From Deltaproteobacteria bacterium (GTDB taxonomy: Bacteria > Myxococcota_A > UBA9160 > SMWR01), in assembly GCA_019310965.1 (NCBI GenBank), contig JAFDDG010000017.1, positions 1 to 64,000 of the forward strand: 64,000 nucleotides of DNA, read 5' to 3'. The notes under the pieces were generated by a model that was not told the origin of the DNA, ran no database searches, and saw only the letters and a list, made by a program, of their open reading frames with translations. Position 1 is the stretch's first letter, and each line of letters starts with the position of its first letter. The translations under genes were made by a program, and so were the position numbers. This document shows, one piece after another, positions 43,217 to 52,496 of this stretch.

Positions 43217-44662
43217 ATGCAAATCACTTTCCAGTCGGCCCGGTGGCTCCTTCTCGCTGGCCTGCTCGCCCTCTCGGCGTGTACGCCGGCGTCGCGACCG
43301 CCGCCCCAAGAAAAGCAGGAGCCCGAGCCGGAAATCATTCTGCAGACCGAGGCCCACGACGAGCAGGCCGGCGCGCGCGCCGCCCGCGAAATCGCGGCGC
43401 AGGTCGGCATCGTCGACGATTCCATTCTCTCCTCCTACGTGGCGCACCTGGGCCGCCGGCTGGCGCGGCACGCACCGCAGACCGATTTTGCCTACCAGTT
43501 CCAGATCGTCGACGAGGATGCGCCCAACGCGTTCGCGCTGCCGGGCGGCTACATCTATATCTCGCGAGGGCTTTTGCTGCTGGCGAATTCGGAGGATGAA
43601 CTCGCCAACGTACTCAGCCACGAGATCGTGCACGTAGCCCGACGCCACGCTGCGGCGCGCCAGAGCCTGATACGCGGACTGCCCCCGATCTTCCAGTTTT
43701 TCTTCATGGGTCACGTGGCGAGCTACAGCCGCGACCAGGAGCGCGAAGCCGATTCTGTCGGACAGGGGATCGCAGGCCTCGCCGGCTACGACCCGGACGG
43801 CATGTCCCGCTTCCTGCGTAACCTCGAGTTCACCGAACGCTTGCGGCTCGGGTTCTCCCGCCCGCAGGGCTACTTCGATTCGCACCCGGCGACGGCGGAG
43901 CGGGTCGCCACAGCCGGCGCCCGCGGGCGCTCGATCCAGTGGACACAGCAGCCAGGGGTGCTGCCCAACCGCAGGGCCTACCTGCGTCAGCTCGACGGGC
44001 TGGTGGTCGGCATCGGAGCCGCCGAGGGGGTCGTCGAACGCAGCCGTTTTCTTCACGCCGACCTCGGCTTCAGCATGCGCTTTCCCGACGGCTGGGAAGT
44101 CGTCAATACGCACAGTGCCGTCGGCGCGATCTCGCCCCAACGCAAGGCACAGGTCGTGTTGCAGCTCCAGGGCGCAGGCGACGACGCTCAGCAGGCCAGT
44201 CTCGAGTACCAGGACGACCCCGAGCTCCACCGCTTGCGGATTGCCAGCCAGCAGCCCGTCCGGCTGGGCGACCTCGATGCCTACCGAATCGAGGGCAGCG
44301 CACAGACCGCCATGGGCGCCGTCGGAGTGCACCTCACATGGATCGCACGCGACGGCTCGATCTACCGGCTCACCGGAATTACACTCGGACAGAAGTCACG
44401 CAGCGGAATCTTCGCCAACGTGGCGCGCAGCTTCCGTCCGTTGACCTCCAGAGAGCGTCGCTCGATCCGCGAGACGCGCTTGCGGGTCGTACCGGCGTTG
44501 GCGAGCGAGAGCCTCGGCGAGCTCTCCTCACGCACCCGCAACGCCTGGAACCTGCAGCAGACGGCGGTCATGAACGCACTCTTCGCCGACGCCCAGCTCG
44601 AGGAGGGACAGCTGGTGAAGATCGCCGTATCCCAGGCCTACTCGGTAGCACCGAACGAATAG
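43217..44662 (+). CDS. M48 family zinc metalloprotease lipoprotein (BepA/LoiP-like)
   Basis: Periplasmic lipoprotein protease of 481 aa. ATG 43217 has GGAGGAG upstream; signal sequence MQITFQSARWLLLAGLLALS ends in lipobox SAC (Cys22). The zinc site is HEIVH (His135, Glu136, His139), and the third ligand Glu177 is in DQEREAD. FDSHPATAERV matches the conserved C-terminal loop of M48B/C proteins. The last 200 residues form a separate domain (GFSMRFPDGWEVVNT, AQVVLQLQGAG) instead of the TPRs of BepA. It probably takes part in outer-membrane protein or envelope quality control. Confidence 0.92.
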   Translation: MQITFQSARWLLLAGLLALSACTPASRPPPQEKQEPEPEIILQTEAHDEQAGARAAREIAAQVGIVDDSILSSYVAHLGRRLARHAPQTDFAYQFQIVDEDAPNAFALPGGYIYISRGLLLLANSEDELANVLSHEIVHVARRHAAARQSLIRGLPPIFQFFFMGHVASYSRDQEREADSVGQGIAGLAGYDPDGMSRFLRNLEFTERLRLGFSRPQGYFDSHPATAERVATAGARGRSIQWTQQPGVLPNRRAYLRQLDGLVVGIGAAEGVVERSRFLHADLGFSMRFPDGWEVVNTHSAVGAISPQRKAQVVLQLQGAGDDAQQASLEYQDDPELHRLRIASQQPVRLGDLDAYRIEGSAQTAMGAVGVHLTWIARDGSIYRLTGITLGQKSRSGIFANVARSFRPLTSRERRSIRETRLRVVPALASESLGELSSRTRNAWNLQQTAVMNALFADAQLEEGQLVKIAVSQAYSVAPNE

Positions 44663-44735
44663 CTGGAGGCGCTTTCTCGAGCTCGCCGCAAATCATCGGC
44701 AACACGCTCGGCCGCCGAGCGCGGGCTGCGAGCGC

Positions 44736-45251
44736 CTACGGCGCCGCATCGGCAGGAGCCGGGGCGCCTGCTGCTTTCACCTGCGCGTCCATGGGCAGAC
44801 TGGTCAATACTGCCATGCCGACCCCGGTGGCCGCATCTTCGCGGAAATGCAGGAGCACACGGCTACCCTGCCAGACGAACTCGACGGCGTTGCCCGCCAC
44901 GGCGGCACCAGGGCCGTAGGACTGCCGAAACCGTGCCAGCACGGCCTGGGTATTGCGCTGCCCGCTGGTGAAGATCGTCACGAAGTAGAGGCGCTCTCGA
45001 AAGAAGGCGTAGGTCACCCCGTCGAGTCGGGCATCGCCGAGCTCGAGCGATTCGTCCGGGCGAATGTAGAGCTGGGTTCCCGCGGCGCCGCTCTCGGTCA
45101 ACAGCTGTAGACCGTCCAGGGCGTCGAGGGTCGTGCCGAAACGCACGTTGCGGAAGCCGTTCTCCGTGTCCAGCGCCTTCACATCGCCGCCCCGAGCCAC
45201 CGCCGGCAGCAGCAACCAGAGCACTCCGAGCAGCGCGAAGGCACCCCTCAT
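44736..45251 (-). CDS. Small exported protein of unknown function
   Basis: Not recognised; 171 aa. ATG 45251 has GAGGAG 11 bases upstream. A signal peptide (MRGAFALLGVLWLLLPAVARG) is followed by a compact alpha/beta domain: NGFRNVRFGTTLDALDGLQL, DARLDGVTYAFFRERLYFVT, then TQAVLARFRQSYGPGA and VEFVWQGSRVLLHF. This alternation resembles small periplasmic domains in which residues near FRERLY lie on a strand. The C-terminus is Ala/Pro-rich. It lies between the M48 gene (convergent) and the EAL gene (same strand, upstream). Confidence 0.75.
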   Translation of the reverse strand: MRGAFALLGVLWLLLPAVARGGDVKALDTENGFRNVRFGTTLDALDGLQLLTESGAAGTQLYIRPDESLELGDARLDGVTYAFFRERLYFVTIFTSGQRNTQAVLARFRQSYGPGAAVAGNAVEFVWQGSRVLLHFREDAATGVGMAVLTSLPMDAQVKAAGAPAPADAAP

Positions 45252-45384
45252 CGGATCGGCGCTCCTCTGAGTTCGTCGGGCAGACCCTCGCCAGCGTGTC
45301 GGCGAGGCGAAATGCGGACTTGACGGCCGAAGCACGTCATTTGCGAGCTGCGGCTCGAGCCCAATGCGCTGCAGGTACGTCGCT

Positions 45385-46608
45385 TCAACTGGGATCTGCC
45401 CTCAGCGCCGCACCAAAGTAGAATCCCTGCCCATAACGAACGCCCAGCTCGCGCAGCGCGCACAGCTCGCCTTCGGTCTCGATGCCTTCGGCGATGACCT
45501 GGGCGCCGATACCAAGCGCCACCGAGTTGAGGGCGCGCACCACCTCCTGACGCGAACGGTCCTCGTCGATGCTGCGGACCAGCGTCATGTCCGCCTTGAT
45601 GAAGTCCGGCGCAATCTCCATGATCGACTCCAGGCTGGCGTAACCGGTGCCGGCGTCGTCGATCGCGATCCGGATGCCGAGTTCGCGGCACGAGTCGGCC
45701 ACCTCGCGGAATGCACCGAAATTCTCGATCGATTCGCTCTCCGAGATCTCGAGTACCAGGTCGCTGGGCTGCAGATCGAAGCTCTCGAGCAGCTTGCGCA
45801 GACCGTCGTCGCGCAGGTTTGGATCGCCGATGGCGGTCGGCAGACAGTTGAGAAAGAGAGTGCTGCCTGCCGGGATGCGATGCGCGCCCTCGAGTGCGGC
45901 CTTGCGACACAGGCAATCGAGCTCGAAGAGCAGCCCCGCATCCTCGGCCCGACGAAACAGCTCGCGGGGATTGCTGAGATCGCTGCCCTCCGGCCCGCGC
46001 GACAGGGCTTCGTAGCCGAGCGGCTGGGCGTTGTGGATGTCGACGATCGCCTCGTAACGCACGTTCAGATCGCCCGACAGGATCACGTTCCGAAGTTGGC
46101 GGCTGTGCTCTCGATCGCGCAGCTCTCGCTCGAGCAACGCGTCGCGACGCGCGTCCTCCATGGCCTGCAGAATCTGGCGCTCTGGCTTGACCGTCGGGTT
46201 GAGGAGCACGACGCAGCAGCCGACGGGCAGATCGATTTGATCCTTCAGGTACGGATACACCGCGCGGCGCGCCCGGAGCGTGAGCTCTCGGGACATGCGC
46301 CCGGTGAGCTCGTCGAGAGTGTTGGCGTAGAACGCATAGTCGCTGCGTGGGCAGAAGATGAAGGCAGCAATCGTCGCGCGGGAGCGTTCCTCGGTGACGA
46401 ATATCTCGATGCCGGAGACGACTTCCTCGCACAGCTCGGCCACCAGCCCCTGCAGGTTGTCCATGCTCGAGCGGTAGGCCTCGCCACCGTAGCGGCGTTC
46501 GATGCGCTCGAGGGGCTCTGCGTCGACCAACAACAGCGCGAGGGCACCCGCGCCCGAGAGACCGGCTGCGATGCGATCGAGTTCCTGATCGGGCTGCAAC
46601 GAGAGCAC
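45385..46608 (-). CDS. EAL-domain c-di-GMP phosphodiesterase with degenerate N-terminal GGDEF-like domain
   Basis: Signalling protein of 407 aa. Residues 1-150 look like a diverged GGDEF fold (ALALLLVDAEPLERIERRYGG, no GGDEF motif). Residues about 165-400 form an EAL domain with essential residues: LGYEALSRG (EAL), NCLPTAIGDP (Asn), EISESES (Glu), IDDAGTGYAS (DD), FIKAD (Lys), IAEGIETEGE (Glu) and YGQGFYFGA (Gln). It should hydrolyse c-di-GMP. GTG 46608 is preceded by GGAGGG. No sensor domain is present, so control may come from GTP binding to the N-terminal domain, as in other such proteins. It diverges from a lipoprotein gene. Confidence 0.9.
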   Translation of the reverse strand: MLSLQPDQELDRIAAGLSGAGALALLLVDAEPLERIERRYGGEAYRSSMDNLQGLVAELCEEVVSGIEIFVTEERSRATIAAFIFCPRSDYAFYANTLDELTGRMSRELTLRARRAVYPYLKDQIDLPVGCCVVLLNPTVKPERQILQAMEDARRDALLERELRDREHSRQLRNVILSGDLNVRYEAIVDIHNAQPLGYEALSRGPEGSDLSNPRELFRRAEDAGLLFELDCLCRKAALEGAHRIPAGSTLFLNCLPTAIGDPNLRDDGLRKLLESFDLQPSDLVLEISESESIENFGAFREVADSCRELGIRIAIDDAGTGYASLESIMEIAPDFIKADMTLVRSIDEDRSRQEVVRALNSVALGIGAQVIAEGIETEGELCALRELGVRYGQGFYFGAALRADPS

Positions 46609-46777
46609 ACCACCCTCCACGAGCGGCCTCCATCGCTGACGACCGCAGCCTGCGTATCGGCAGGCGGCCGCACGCAGCTTGAGGCCCCCGCGGGGCTGAT
46701 CCGGCGGCGGGCACCGAAACCCACAACACAGCGTTTCGCGGGCGTAGACTTCCCATTGGAGAACAGGAGGGCGGCCC

Positions 46778-47425
46778 ATGCGATGGCGGAACCCGAGCAC
46801 CTGGCTCCTGATCCCCTGGCTGGCGCTGGCATGCGGCCAGGCTACCCAGGAGCCGGAACCCTCCGCGGAGCCGGCCGTTCCGATCAGTGGGCTGTACAAG
46901 GTCACCGGCAAGACGGTGACCCTCGTCAACGGCGACACGCGCGAAATCGCAGGCACGGTCACCCTGAACGAGACCGAAGCCGGCTACACCGCCACGTTCA
47001 GCCTCAACACGACGGCCCCGGGCGCGGATCAAGCCATGCCAGCCGAGGTAATCGGCATCGGCCAGGGCCAGATCGAGGGCCGCACGCTCACCGGCACCGC
47101 GGAGACACAGTTGGTGATGTCGACCGTGCCGGGCATCGACCCGGGCTTCGCGTTCATCCCGCGCAGCGTGAGCACGAGGATCACTTCGACCTCCACCGCG
47201 ACAGTGGCGAACGACGGGAGCGTGACCATCAAGATCGAGAACGAGGGCATTGCGGGGCACGAGTATCTGCAGACGCGCACTTCGCTGCGCGGCCGTCGCA
47301 TCGCAGACGCCGCCATCGGCGGACCCGAGCCGCCGAACGTCCCGGCAGTCGCCTTCGATGATCTCGAGGACTACGACCCGTCGGACTACGTGGACGAAGA
47401 GCTACCCGAGGACGACGAGGAATAG
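46778..47425 (+). CDS. Lipoprotein of unknown function with acidic C-terminal tail
   Basis: Not recognised; 215 aa. AGGAGGG precedes ATG 46778. The signal (MRWRNPSTWLLIPWLALAC) ends in a lipobox with Cys19. The mature part is Thr/Gly-rich and predicted all-beta: SGLYKVTGKTVTLVNGDTRE, GTVTLNETEAGYTATFSLN, GQIEGRTLTGTAE. The last 30 residues are strongly acidic (FDDLEDYDPSDYVDEELPED) and could bind calcium or stay unstructured. It is probably outer-membrane anchored. Confidence 0.75.
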   Translation: MRWRNPSTWLLIPWLALACGQATQEPEPSAEPAVPISGLYKVTGKTVTLVNGDTREIAGTVTLNETEAGYTATFSLNTTAPGADQAMPAEVIGIGQGQIEGRTLTGTAETQLVMSTVPGIDPGFAFIPRSVSTRITSTSTATVANDGSVTIKIENEGIAGHEYLQTRTSLRGRRIADAAIGGPEPPNVPAVAFDDLEDYDPSDYVDEELPEDDEE

Positions 47426-47607
47426 GCTTTCCCGGACAGCGGCTCGTCATCGCTGCGGTCCTCGTGCCGCTCATCTCGGCCTAGTCGAAGCAGCCCGGCT
47501 CGAGCCGGCGCTCGACGAGGTGCGGCGACTGGGGCGGGCAGCACAGCGACTCCGTCTGGCCATGACCGGCGCATCCCACTCCGATCACCCTGCTAAAGTG
47601 CGATGGG

Positions 47608-48438
47608 ATGAGCAATGCCTACCCGGCGCTCGCCAAGGTCCTCACCAGTCTCGACCTCGAGACTCTGAATGCCGATCTCTTCCTCGGCCACCCCGGCAGA
47701 GGCAGGGGTCCGCTCTACGGCGGAATGGTGGCAGCCCAGAGCGTTGCCGCCGCGTGCCGAACAGTGCCACCGGAGCGGCGCATCCACTCGCTCCACTCGT
47801 ACTTCCTGCGCCCCGGCCGCCACGATGTGCCGATCCGCTTCGCCGTGGATCGCATTCGCGAAGGGCGCAGCTTCACGACCCGGCGCGTCAATGCACACCA
47901 GGCCGGCGAGACGATCTTCAGCCTATCGGCCAGCTACTGCAAACACGAGGATGGCATCGCGCACCAGGAGCCAATGCCCGACGCCCCGCACCCGGACACG
48001 CTCCCCGACTGGGACACCGAGCGCGCGAAGCTCGTCGACGGGCCGCCGCCGGGCCTCAACGCCGTCGAGATCCGCATGGTCGACCCGTGGTCAAACGAAA
48101 AGAGCGCGCCCCGGCAGCGCAGCTGGGTGCGCGTGCGCGGCCCGCTGCCAGACGATCCGATCGTGCGCGTGGCGATGCTGGTCTACCTGAGCGACCGCAC
48201 ACTGCTCGGTACCGCGGCGCGGCCCCACGGCATCCCGTGGCAGAAACGCACGAACTCGAGCCTCGACCACTCGGTGTGGTTTCACCACGAGGCGCGGCTC
48301 GACGATTGGCTGCTCTACGTCTGTGAGAGTCCCATCGCGCACTCGGCCCGCGGCCTCACCTTCGGCGGCCTGTTCACACCGGGCGGTGTCCGACTCGCCT
48401 CGGTCGCGCAGGAAGGCCTGATCCGCACTCGCCGCTAG
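47608..48438 (+). CDS. tesB: Acyl-CoA thioesterase II
   Basis: Double hot-dog thioesterase of 276 aa that hydrolyses acyl-CoA to free acid and CoA. N-terminal GPLYGGMVAAQSVAAACRTV and HSLHSYFLRPGRHDVPI match the first hot-dog; the second has SSLDHSVWFHHEARLDDW (catalytic Asp), ARGLTFGGLFTPGGVRLAS (Thr region) and AQEGLIR (catalytic Gln), so the Asp-Thr-Gln triad of E. coli TesB appears intact. Start ATG 47608 is at the family boundary. It fits the acyl-CoA chemistry of neighbouring genes. Confidence 0.93.
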   Translation: MSNAYPALAKVLTSLDLETLNADLFLGHPGRGRGPLYGGMVAAQSVAAACRTVPPERRIHSLHSYFLRPGRHDVPIRFAVDRIREGRSFTTRRVNAHQAGETIFSLSASYCKHEDGIAHQEPMPDAPHPDTLPDWDTERAKLVDGPPPGLNAVEIRMVDPWSNEKSAPRQRSWVRVRGPLPDDPIVRVAMLVYLSDRTLLGTAARPHGIPWQKRTNSSLDHSVWFHHEARLDDWLLYVCESPIAHSARGLTFGGLFTPGGVRLASVAQEGLIRTRR

Positions 48439-48572
48439 GCGTCGGCGACTCCCACGTCTCCGGAAGAACGGTAATTCCCGCTTCGAACAGCGCGGTGCGC
48501 CTTGCGCGCAACGACGCCCTACGCTCCTGTTATGCTGGTTCCGGATCACCAGCGATCGGCGGGAGGACTTTC

Positions 48573-49049
48573 ATGCTCTGTCGTTGCGGTCTGGCATTCG
48601 CCCATCCGGCGCGCAGCGCCGCGCTCGTGGGTTTCACCGCGGCCCTGCTCGTCGGCTGTGCAGGCCCCACGCCCACCTACCCGGGCCCGCGCAAGGCGCC
48701 TTCGGAGGTGGCGATCGTCAGCGGCGACGTCAAGGTCAAGATCATCAAGATCGACGGAACCAAGGTGAACGGCGGAGCCTTCGAGGTGCTTCCCGGCGAA
48801 CATCACGTCGATGTCAAGATCACCTTTCTCGGCGAGGAGATCTCCAGCTATCACAAGGGCAAGCGCAAGACCTGTTACGCCGACGCGAAGTTCATCGCAG
48901 ACCCCGGCCAGAAATACCGGGCCATGCGGAGTTCGAAACGAGGCAAGGGTGGGTACTTGTCCACTCAGAAGTATGACGCGTGGCTACAGAACATAACGAC
49001 GGGAGAGAGGCTGGATGATGCGATGTCGGAGATGAACTGCGGCGTGTAG
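48573..49049 (+). CDS. Small lipoprotein of unknown function
   Basis: Not recognised; 158 aa. GGGAGGA at 48561-48567 supports ATG 48573. The signal ends in LLVGC (lipobox Cys). The mature part has VAIVSGDVKVKIIKIDGTKV then EVLPGEHHVDVKITFLGEEI, a PEGA-like beta pattern seen in surface-anchored proteins, and a cysteine pair (TCYAD, MNCGV). It ends three bases before the stop of the convergent valS gene. Confidence 0.78.
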   Translation: MLCRCGLAFAHPARSAALVGFTAALLVGCAGPTPTYPGPRKAPSEVAIVSGDVKVKIIKIDGTKVNGGAFEVLPGEHHVDVKITFLGEEISSYHKGKRKTCYADAKFIADPGQKYRAMRSSKRGKGGYLSTQKYDAWLQNITTGERLDDAMSEMNCGV

Positions 49050-49052
49050 TTG

Positions 49053-51689
49053 CTAGGCGTCGCTGAAGACGGTGTCGCGCGCCTCAAAGGCGCCGTCTTC
49101 GAGCGCTTCGTCCTCCAGCAAGCTGTGCGCCTTGCAGCGCACCGCGCTCAGCACGTCCGCGAGGCCCGGCGCCAGGCGCGCGAGGGTGGCCGGGTTCGCC
49201 GCCAGCGTGAGGCTCTCGATTTCTCTGCCCATGGAGACGGCCGCCTCGCTCTTGGCCTTCATCACCGCGCGCCAGCCCTCGACGGCGACGTCGAGACTGG
49301 CGGCGTCCGCCGGTGCGGCGACCCCCGCGAAGTCGCGCTCGTCGGGCCAGGCCGCCGCGTGGATGCTCGGGCTGCCGGTCTCGTCGGCGAACGCCCACGA
49401 CCAGACTTCCTCTGTGATGTAGGGCAGCACCGGAGCGAAGAGACGCAGCAGAACGGAGAGGCCCAGGCGCAACGTCGCCACGGCCGAAGCCCGCCCCGCG
49501 GCATCGCTCTCATCGCGCGCGCGGTGTTTGAGCAGCTCGATGCCCGTGTCCGTGAAGCGTTGCCAGAAGAACGACTCGGTCTCCTGCAGCACCTTGCCAA
49601 ACTCGTAACGCTCGAAATCCGCCGTCGCTCGCTCGACCAATGCGCGCAGCTCCGCGATGAACGCGCGATCGATTTCTTGGCTGATGGCACCCGCGTCGGC
49701 CGTCTGGGCCAGCACGAATTTGCTGGCGTTGAAGAGCTTGGTGACCAACCGCTTGCCAACCTTGAAGACCTTTTCGTCGAAGGCGGTGTCGACGCCGAGC
49801 CGCGCGCTGGCGGCCCAGTAGCGCACGCCGTCGGATGTGTGCTGCTCGAGCAGGTGCAGCGGCGTCACCACATTGCCCTTGCTCTTGCTCATCTTCTTGC
49901 GATCCGGATCGAGGATCCAGCCGGAGATCAAGACGTTGCGCCAGGGCACAGAATCCTCGTGCAGCATGGACTTGGCAATCGTGTAGAACGCCCAGGTGCG
50001 GATGATCTCGTGACTCTGGGGTCTCACGTCGGCGGGAAATAGCTGCGCGTGGCGTGACGCATCGAGTGGCCAGCCCGAACCGATCTGCGGCGTGAGCGAG
50101 CTGGTGAACCAGGTGTCGAAGATATCGCTCTCGCCCTCGAAGCCGCCGGGCTTGCCCCGCTGGGCTGCGTCGAAGCCCTCCGGTGTGTCGGTCATCGGGT
50201 CGACGGGCAGACGCTCCGGCGACGCCACGATCGGATTGGCGTAGTCGCGCTCGCCCGAGTCGTCGAGGCGGTACCACACGGGGATGGGAACGCCGAAGTA
50301 CCGCTGACGACTGATGCACCAGTCGAGTCCGAGGTTCTCGGTCCAGTCCCGGTAGCGGTTCTGCATATGTGCCGGGTGCCACTGGATCGCCTCGCCCTTG
50401 GCCAGCAGCTCCTGCTTCTTGTCGAGCAGGCGCACGAACCACTGGCGGGTCGGCAGGAACTCGAGCGGACTGTCGCCGCGCTCGTAGAACTTGACGGCGT
50501 GTTCGATCGGGCGCGGCTCGCGCTGCAGGGGCGCGCCGCCACCGGTGGCGCTGCCGGCGGGATCGGCCAATAGCTCAACGATCTTCTTGCGCGCCTTCGG
50601 CACCGGGAGTCCAGTCAGCTCGGCGTAGTAGTCGTTGGCCGCCGCCGCGTCCAGGCTCTCGAAGCCCTCTTCACCGAACGTCACGGGCACGAGCCGCCCA
50701 TTGCGTCCGACCAGCTGGCGCAGCGCCAGCCCTTCGCTGCGCCACCACTCGATGTCTGTCTGATCACCGAAGGTGCAGACCATCAGAACACCCGTGCCCT
50801 TCTCCGGGTCGGCCTTGTCGCTGGGAAAGATCGGCACCGGCACGCGGAACAGCGGTGTGATCGCGCGCTTGCCGAAGAGCGGCTTGTAGCGTTCGTCTTC
50901 CGGGTGGGCGGTCACGCCAACGCACGCGGCCAAGAGCTCGGGCCGGGTCGTCGAGATGACGAAACCACGGTCTTCGCCCTCCACGGCGAACTCGATGTCG
51001 TGGTAGGCGCCCCGAAGCTCGCGGTCCTCGACCTCGGCCTGGGCCACGGCCATCTGGTAATCGACGTCCCACATGAAGGGAGCGTCGTTCTGATAGACAT
51101 GACTCTTCTGGAAGAGATCCCAGAACGAGTACTGCGCCAGCTGCCGGCAGCGCGCGTCGATGGTCGCGTACTCGGTCGTCCAGTCGACCGAGAGGCCCAC
51201 GCGCCGCCACATCTCTAGAAAGGCCTTCTCGTCTTCGGCTGTCACACGGGCGCACAGATCGATGAAGTCCGGGCGCGAGATCACGCGGTGCCGCCCCTTG
51301 CGCAGCTTCGCGGTCGCGGGCTCGAGTTCGAGAGCCGGATCTCGCGGCAGCGTCGGATCACAGCGCACGTGGAAGAGGTTCTGCACCCGACGCTCGGTGG
51401 GCACGCCGTTGTCGTCCCAGCCGATCGGGTAGAAGATGTTCTTGCCGCGCATGCGCTGGAAGCGCACCACCACGTCGGTGTGCGTGTAGCTGAACACGTG
51501 CCCCACGTGCAGCTCGCCGGAGGCCGTCGGCGGCGGCGTGTCCACCACGAAGGTCTCCTGCCGCGGGCGCGAGGGATCCCAGCGGTAGACGCCACTCTTC
51601 TCCCACGCTGCATCCCAGCGCACCTCGGCGGCGGCCGCGTCGAAGTGCTTCGGCAGCGCGGCCACATCGATGCTGCGCACGGAGGCCAT
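49053..51689 (-). CDS. valS: Valyl-tRNA synthetase, archaeal-like type
   Basis: Class I synthetase charging tRNA-Val, 878 aa. HIGH is HVGH (residues 61-64), KMSKS is KKMSKSKGN, and the CP1 editing domain is present (FVISTTRPELLAACVGV). The segment GWDDNGVPTERRVQNLF marks the archaeal-like ValRS lineage also seen in Rickettsia and some actinobacteria. The long C-terminal coiled-coil arm of ordinary bacterial ValRS is missing; the protein ends soon after the anticodon domain, as in that lineage. Start ATG 51689 is taken at the homology boundary. It diverges from the ribosomal protein cassette. Confidence 0.94.
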   Translation of the reverse strand: MASVRSIDVAALPKHFDAAAAEVRWDAAWEKSGVYRWDPSRPRQETFVVDTPPPTASGELHVGHVFSYTHTDVVVRFQRMRGKNIFYPIGWDDNGVPTERRVQNLFHVRCDPTLPRDPALELEPATAKLRKGRHRVISRPDFIDLCARVTAEDEKAFLEMWRRVGLSVDWTTEYATIDARCRQLAQYSFWDLFQKSHVYQNDAPFMWDVDYQMAVAQAEVEDRELRGAYHDIEFAVEGEDRGFVISTTRPELLAACVGVTAHPEDERYKPLFGKRAITPLFRVPVPIFPSDKADPEKGTGVLMVCTFGDQTDIEWWRSEGLALRQLVGRNGRLVPVTFGEEGFESLDAAAANDYYAELTGLPVPKARKKIVELLADPAGSATGGGAPLQREPRPIEHAVKFYERGDSPLEFLPTRQWFVRLLDKKQELLAKGEAIQWHPAHMQNRYRDWTENLGLDWCISRQRYFGVPIPVWYRLDDSGERDYANPIVASPERLPVDPMTDTPEGFDAAQRGKPGGFEGESDIFDTWFTSSLTPQIGSGWPLDASRHAQLFPADVRPQSHEIIRTWAFYTIAKSMLHEDSVPWRNVLISGWILDPDRKKMSKSKGNVVTPLHLLEQHTSDGVRYWAASARLGVDTAFDEKVFKVGKRLVTKLFNASKFVLAQTADAGAISQEIDRAFIAELRALVERATADFERYEFGKVLQETESFFWQRFTDTGIELLKHRARDESDAAGRASAVATLRLGLSVLLRLFAPVLPYITEEVWSWAFADETGSPSIHAAAWPDERDFAGVAAPADAASLDVAVEGWRAVMKAKSEAAVSMGREIESLTLAANPATLARLAPGLADVLSAVRCKAHSLLEDEALEDGAFEARDTVFSDA

Positions 51690-51864
51690 GGCCCAAGGGG
51701 ATTAGCACAGCCGATGAAGCGAGAATCGAGGTTCTCGGTCGATCTTGCGGGAGCGACAGTCGCGCCCGCGGCGCCGCGCAACGCGGCCCGCGGCCACGCG
51801 GCCACCCGAGGAGCAGCGCTCGAACGCCGGAGTCCTTCTCCCCTCGGGGTTTTCTGCCGAACGC

Positions 51865-51896
51865 TTGCCCGTGCCGGGGGTTCGGGATAATGTCCC
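51865..51896 (+). promoter_or_regulatory. Candidate promoter/operator upstream of rpsN
   Basis: In the 234-base valS-rpsN gap, TTGCCC at 51865 and GATAAT at 51886 could be -35 and -10 boxes, though the 15-base spacer is short. An imperfect palindrome (GGGATAATGTCCC, 51884-51896) covers the -10 box and is a possible operator, for example for a zinc regulator; it does not match the usual Zur box well. Confidence 0.3.
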
Positions 51897-51923
51897 TCGT
51901 TCTCAGCCCCCGAGAGGACTCCG

Positions 51924-52229
51924 ATGGCAAAATCATCCCAGATCAACCGCGACAACCGGCGCAAGGCACTCATCGCCAAGTACGCCGAAAGACGCGCCGA
52001 GCTACGCAAGACGCTGAAGGACCAGAACGCTTCGATCGACGAGAAGCTCGAGGCCCAGGAGCAGTTCGCGAAGCTGCCGCGCAACTCCTGCCCGACTCGT
52101 CTCAACCGGCGCTGCGCGATCTCGGGGCGCTCGCGCAGCTACTACCGCAAGTTCGACATCTCGCGCATCGCCCTGCGCGACCTGGCGCTGGCCGGCATGC
52201 TGCCGGGCATGCGCAAATCGAGCTGGTAG
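51924..52229 (+). CDS. rpsN: 30S ribosomal protein S14, zinc-independent form
   Basis: Small-subunit protein of 101 aa. The long form without the CxxC...CxxC zinc ribbon (RNSCPTRLNRRCAISGRS; C-terminal MRKSSW) is the zinc-free type. ATG 51924 has GAGAGGA upstream. It is the first of three genes for ribosomal proteins in zinc-free versions (S14, L31 type B, L28), spaced 10 and 2 bases apart, so one transcript. In other bacteria such cassettes are induced under zinc limitation by Zur; whether that applies here is inference. Confidence 0.96.
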   Translation: MAKSSQINRDNRRKALIAKYAERRAELRKTLKDQNASIDEKLEAQEQFAKLPRNSCPTRLNRRCAISGRSRSYYRKFDISRIALRDLALAGMLPGMRKSSW

Positions 52230-52239
52230 GAGCACTCGC

Positions 52240-52494
52240 GTGAAGCAAGGCATCCACCCCGACTACGGCAAGGTCCTCTTCATCGACTCGGCAACGGGCG
52301 AAGAGTGGATCACCCGCTCGACGATGAAGTCGAAGGAAACCCGTGAGGTGGATGGCGAGGAACTGCCCGTCGTGCGGCTCGAGATCTCATCGGCGAGCCA
52401 CCCGTTCTGGACCGGCAAGCTCCGCGAGCTCGACGCCGACGGCAAGATCGATCGTTTCCGACGGCGCTTCGGCGGCGGCAAGAAGAAGGACTAG
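52240..52494 (+). CDS. rpmE2: 50S ribosomal protein L31 type B
   Basis: Large-subunit protein of 84 aa, type B, recognised by MKQGIHPDYGKVLFIDSATG and SHPFWTGK. No Cys is present, so it is the zinc-free paralogue type. The start is GTG 52240 with AGGAG at 52228-52232. Encoded between rpsN and rpmB. Confidence 0.95.
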   Translation: MKQGIHPDYGKVLFIDSATGEEWITRSTMKSKETREVDGEELPVVRLEISSASHPFWTGKLRELDADGKIDRFRRRFGGGKKKD

Positions 52495-52496
52495 TC

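Noticed and set aside
45364-47361. Long plus-strand open frame opposite the EAL-domain gene.
   Set aside because: The minus strand carries a full EAL domain with all catalytic residues; the plus-strand translation has no protein-like pattern.
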